Shown here piece after piece: positions 62,282 through 64,000 of a stretch of 64,000 nt of DNA. Positions within the stretch are counted from its first letter, which is position 1. The number at the start of each line of letters is the position of its first letter. A program made the position numbers and the translations under genes. Under the pieces are notes generated by a model. The model was given only the letters and a program-made list of their open reading frames with translations. It did no database searches and was not told where the DNA came from. The stretch lies in NCBI RefSeq assembly GCF_017742245.1, contig NZ_JAGHKO010000017.1:407127-471126 (forward strand), written 5' to 3'. This DNA is from Niastella soli (GTDB lineage Bacteria > Bacteroidota > Bacteroidia > Chitinophagales > Chitinophagaceae).

Positions 62282-63151
62282 TTAGTGATAGCCGTATTCT
62301 TTTAACATGTACTCATTATCGCGCCACTTAGGCCGCACTTTAACAAACAGTTCCAGAAAAACTTTTTGTCCAAGGAACTGTTCAATATCCTTTCTTGCTT
62401 CCGTTCCCAACTGTCTGATCATTTTACCACCAACCCCCAGCAGGATACCTTTCTGGGTTTCCCGGTTCACGATTATGTCAGCAGCAATTTTTATCAGTGA
62501 CGACTTCTCCTTGAATTCATTCACAATAACGGTAGTATGATAAGGTATTTCTTCCTGGTATAAATAGAAGATCTTCTCCCGGATCATTTCTGCACAAAAA
62601 AAACGGGTGGGCAGATCGGTCATTTCATCCCCTTCAAAGAAGGGTGGGTTCTCAGGAAGGAGTTTCAGGATGGCATCTATCAGTTCTTTCAATCCTGTTT
62701 TATTCAGGGCTGAAATGCCTACCAGTCCTTTGCAATAGGATTTGGCGCTAAAGAGGTCGAACACTTCTTTTTTCCTGGTTGCTGATGCTTCATCCAGTTT
62801 ATTGATCACGATGATGGCGGGCACTTTCAGCCGTAATGCTTCAAAAATAGCATTCACCTCTTCGTGGTTCTCGTTCACATCAACCAGCAACAGGGCCACA
62901 TCGGTATCTTCCAGGGCCTGTTTTACGGCGTGCATCATTTTTTCCTGAAGTTTATATTTAGGTTCAATGATGCCGGGCGTATCGGAGAAGATGATCTGGT
63001 ACTCAGGTTCCGTTAAAATGCCTTTAATGCGATGGCGGGTAGTTTGCACCTTGGGGGACACAATAGCCAGCTTTTCGCCCATAAGAGCGTTGAGCAAGGT
63101 GCTTTTGCCCGCGTTGGGGCGTCCGAATATGCTTACAAATCCCGCTTTCAT
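62282..63151 (-). CDS. era: GTPase Era
   Basis: GTPase that binds 16S rRNA 3' end during 30S maturation. The 289-residue protein has GRPNAGKSTLLN, the G2 loop with TTRHRIKG, DTPGI, NKLD and the KH domain (ILGVGGKMIRQLGTEARKDI-like sequence GILLGVGGKMIRQLGTEA and IEQFLGQKVFLELFVKV). The start is ATG at 63151. Located upstream of der. A -7 box TACCTTTG lies at 63169-63176. Confidence 0.97.
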   Translation of the reverse strand: MKAGFVSIFGRPNAGKSTLLNALMGEKLAIVSPKVQTTRHRIKGILTEPEYQIIFSDTPGIIEPKYKLQEKMMHAVKQALEDTDVALLLVDVNENHEEVNAIFEALRLKVPAIIVINKLDEASATRKKEVFDLFSAKSYCKGLVGISALNKTGLKELIDAILKLLPENPPFFEGDEMTDLPTRFFCAEMIREKIFYLYQEEIPYHTTVIVNEFKEKSSLIKIAADIIVNRETQKGILLGVGGKMIRQLGTEARKDIEQFLGQKVFLELFVKVRPKWRDNEYMLKEYGYH

Positions 63152-63168
63152 CTATTTTAAAATTCCTG

Positions 63169-63202
63169 CAAAGGTAAAAGATTAAAATAAGTTTGGTGGC
63201 AA
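63169..63202 (-). promoter_or_regulatory. Promoter of era-der
   Basis: TTG (63200-63202), a 23-base spacer and TACCTTTG (63169-63176) on the minus strand. It overlaps the tRNA promoter on the other strand. Confidence 0.6.
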
Positions 63203-63223
63203 ACATATATACCTTTATCTTTG
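63192..63223 (+). promoter_or_regulatory. Promoter for the initiator tRNA
   Basis: TTTG (63192-63195), a 20-base spacer, TATCTTTG (63216-63223): full match to the Bacteroidota consensus, about 90 bases before the tRNA. Confidence 0.75.
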
Positions 63224-63315
63224 CAACCCAATTAACGAAGAAGGGCTAGAGAAGAAGGGTTGAAAATAAAGAGATTGGGAAGTTCTTAAAAGTAGAATTA
63301 TTTAACTTATTATAT

Positions 63316-63387
<72 letters not shown>

Positions 63388-63393
63388 CTTGAT

Positions 63394-63420
63394 AAAGGCT
63401 TCTGAAAGGAAGCCTTTTTT
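63394..63420 (+). terminator. Terminator after the initiator tRNA
   Basis: AAAGGCTTC-TGAAAG-GAAGCCTTT followed by TTT and AT, seven bases after the tRNA. Confidence 0.82.
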
Positions 63421-63452
63421 ATTCCTTTGGATTAAAAGTAAAAACATTATAT

Positions 63453-64000
63453 CGCGAAGTAGAGCAGCGGCAGCTCGTCGGGCTCATATCCGCCGGCTGG
63501 CGGACGGGGTTCGATCCCAGCTCTTAAAAGTAAAAACATTATATCGCGAAGTAGAGCAGCGGTAGCTCGTCGGGATCATATCCGCCGGCTGGCGGACGGG
63601 GTTCGATCCCAGCTCTTAAAAGTAAAAAACATTATATCGCGAAGTAGAGCAGCGGTAGCTCGTCGGGCTCATATCCGCCGGCTGGCGGACGGGGTTCGAT
63701 CCCAGCTCTTAAAAGTAAAAAACTTTATATCGCGAAGTAGAGCAGCGGCAGCTCGTCGGGCTCATATCCGCCGGCTGGCGGACGGGGTTCGATCCCAGCT
63801 CTTAAAAGTAAAAACATTATATCGCGAAGTAGAGCAGCGGCAGCTCGTCGGGCTCATATCCGCCGGCTGGCGGACGGGGTTCGATCCCAGCTCTAAAAGT
63901 AAAAACATTATATCGCGAAGTAGAGCAGCGGCAGCTCGACGGGCTCATATCCGCCGGCTGGCGGACGGGGTTCGATCCCAGCTCTTAAAAGTAAAAACAT
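63453..64000 (+). repeat. Tandem array of tRNA-fMet-like units (six copies visible, continues past the edge)
   Basis: Units start at 63453, 63545, 63638, 63731, 63823 and 63914, so the period is 91-93 bases. Each begins CGCGAAGTAGAGCAGCGG, keeps the D-arm and the CTCATA anticodon region, then has the hairpin TCCGCC-GGCT-GGCGGA instead of the 3' anticodon strand, a T-arm-like GGGGTTCGATCCC and ends AGCTCTTAAAAGTAAAAACA before TTATAT. The acceptor 3' strand is missing, so none can form a normal tRNA. Copies differ by few bases (A for C in the loop of copy 2, A for T in copy 6). The upstream flank of the true tRNA (CTTAAAAGTA) recurs between units. Confidence 0.93.

Noticed and set aside
63453..64000. 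Array read as CRISPR
   Set aside because: The units are nearly identical over the full ~92 bases with no variable spacers, and they derive from a tRNA.
63453..64000. Array read as functional tRNA genes
   Set aside because: The 3' acceptor strand and the 3' anticodon strand are missing in each unit.

Overview
The window is about 64 kb from a member of the Bacteroidota, most likely a Chitinophagaceae genome of the Niastella/Chitinophaga kind. This is inferred from type IX secretion (T9SS) C-terminal domains, a PorW/SprE-like TPR protein, Porin_10, DUF4403, DUF4468, DUF4954 and DUF2911 proteins, a bactofilin, a TonB receptor with a CarboxypepD_reg domain, and promoters of the Bacteroidota form TTG-N19/20-TAnnTTTG. 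No phage or insertion sequence was recognised. Most genes are housekeeping or envelope genes.

Layout. 1-3486: partial porin, purine nucleoside phosphorylase, sucC, a DUF4468 protein. 3.5-4.9 kb: a long spacer with a 27-codon membrane peptide. 4.9-10.8 kb: GNAT, SprT-like protein, membrane protein, bactofilin with its membrane partner, and a divergent PorW/SprE-like TPR protein. 11-14.65 kb: PBP1A and a DUF2911/TPR protein. 14.85-28.0 kb, minus strand: one long amino-acid unit, read as trp leader peptide and attenuator, then trpE-G-D-C-F, GNAT, pseudo-glutaminase, trpB-A, hisH, GNAT-hisA fusion, hisF, a 64-codon membrane protein, hisIE and a TlpA-like protein. 28-41.5 kb: an antitoxin-like protein, a small GNAT, pdxJ, two orphan T9SS-domain mini-proteins, a TonB receptor, small hypotheticals, an oxidoreductase, a methyltransferase, rpe, a TPR lipoprotein and a TolB-like protein. 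41.5-54.4 kb: membrane proteins, bestrophin, M48 protease, DUF4403 lipoprotein, an ECF sigma factor with an envelope-spanning partner, a SET protein, mgtE and an S9 peptidase. 54.7-63.2 kb: glmS, a DUF4954 protein, a T9SS cargo protein, der and era. 63.3 kb to the end: one intact initiator tRNA followed by a tandem array of tRNA-fMet-like units running off the window.

The most unusual signals are four. (1) A ~92-nt tandem array derived from tRNA-fMet, each unit keeping the 5' half, CAT anticodon and a T-loop but losing the acceptor 3' strand. (2) A dense set of low-complexity repeat words filling the spacers (TCAAC/GTTAAC, GGCAGAC, TCGGCAA, CTTACCTCCTACTT and others), one block of which lies in frame inside trpG. 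(3) A trp attenuator with a Trp-Trp-Trp leader peptide in front of a merged trp-his unit. (4) An in-frame GNAT-HisA fusion in that unit.

All calls rest on reading the sequence and on memory of protein families; no database search was run.
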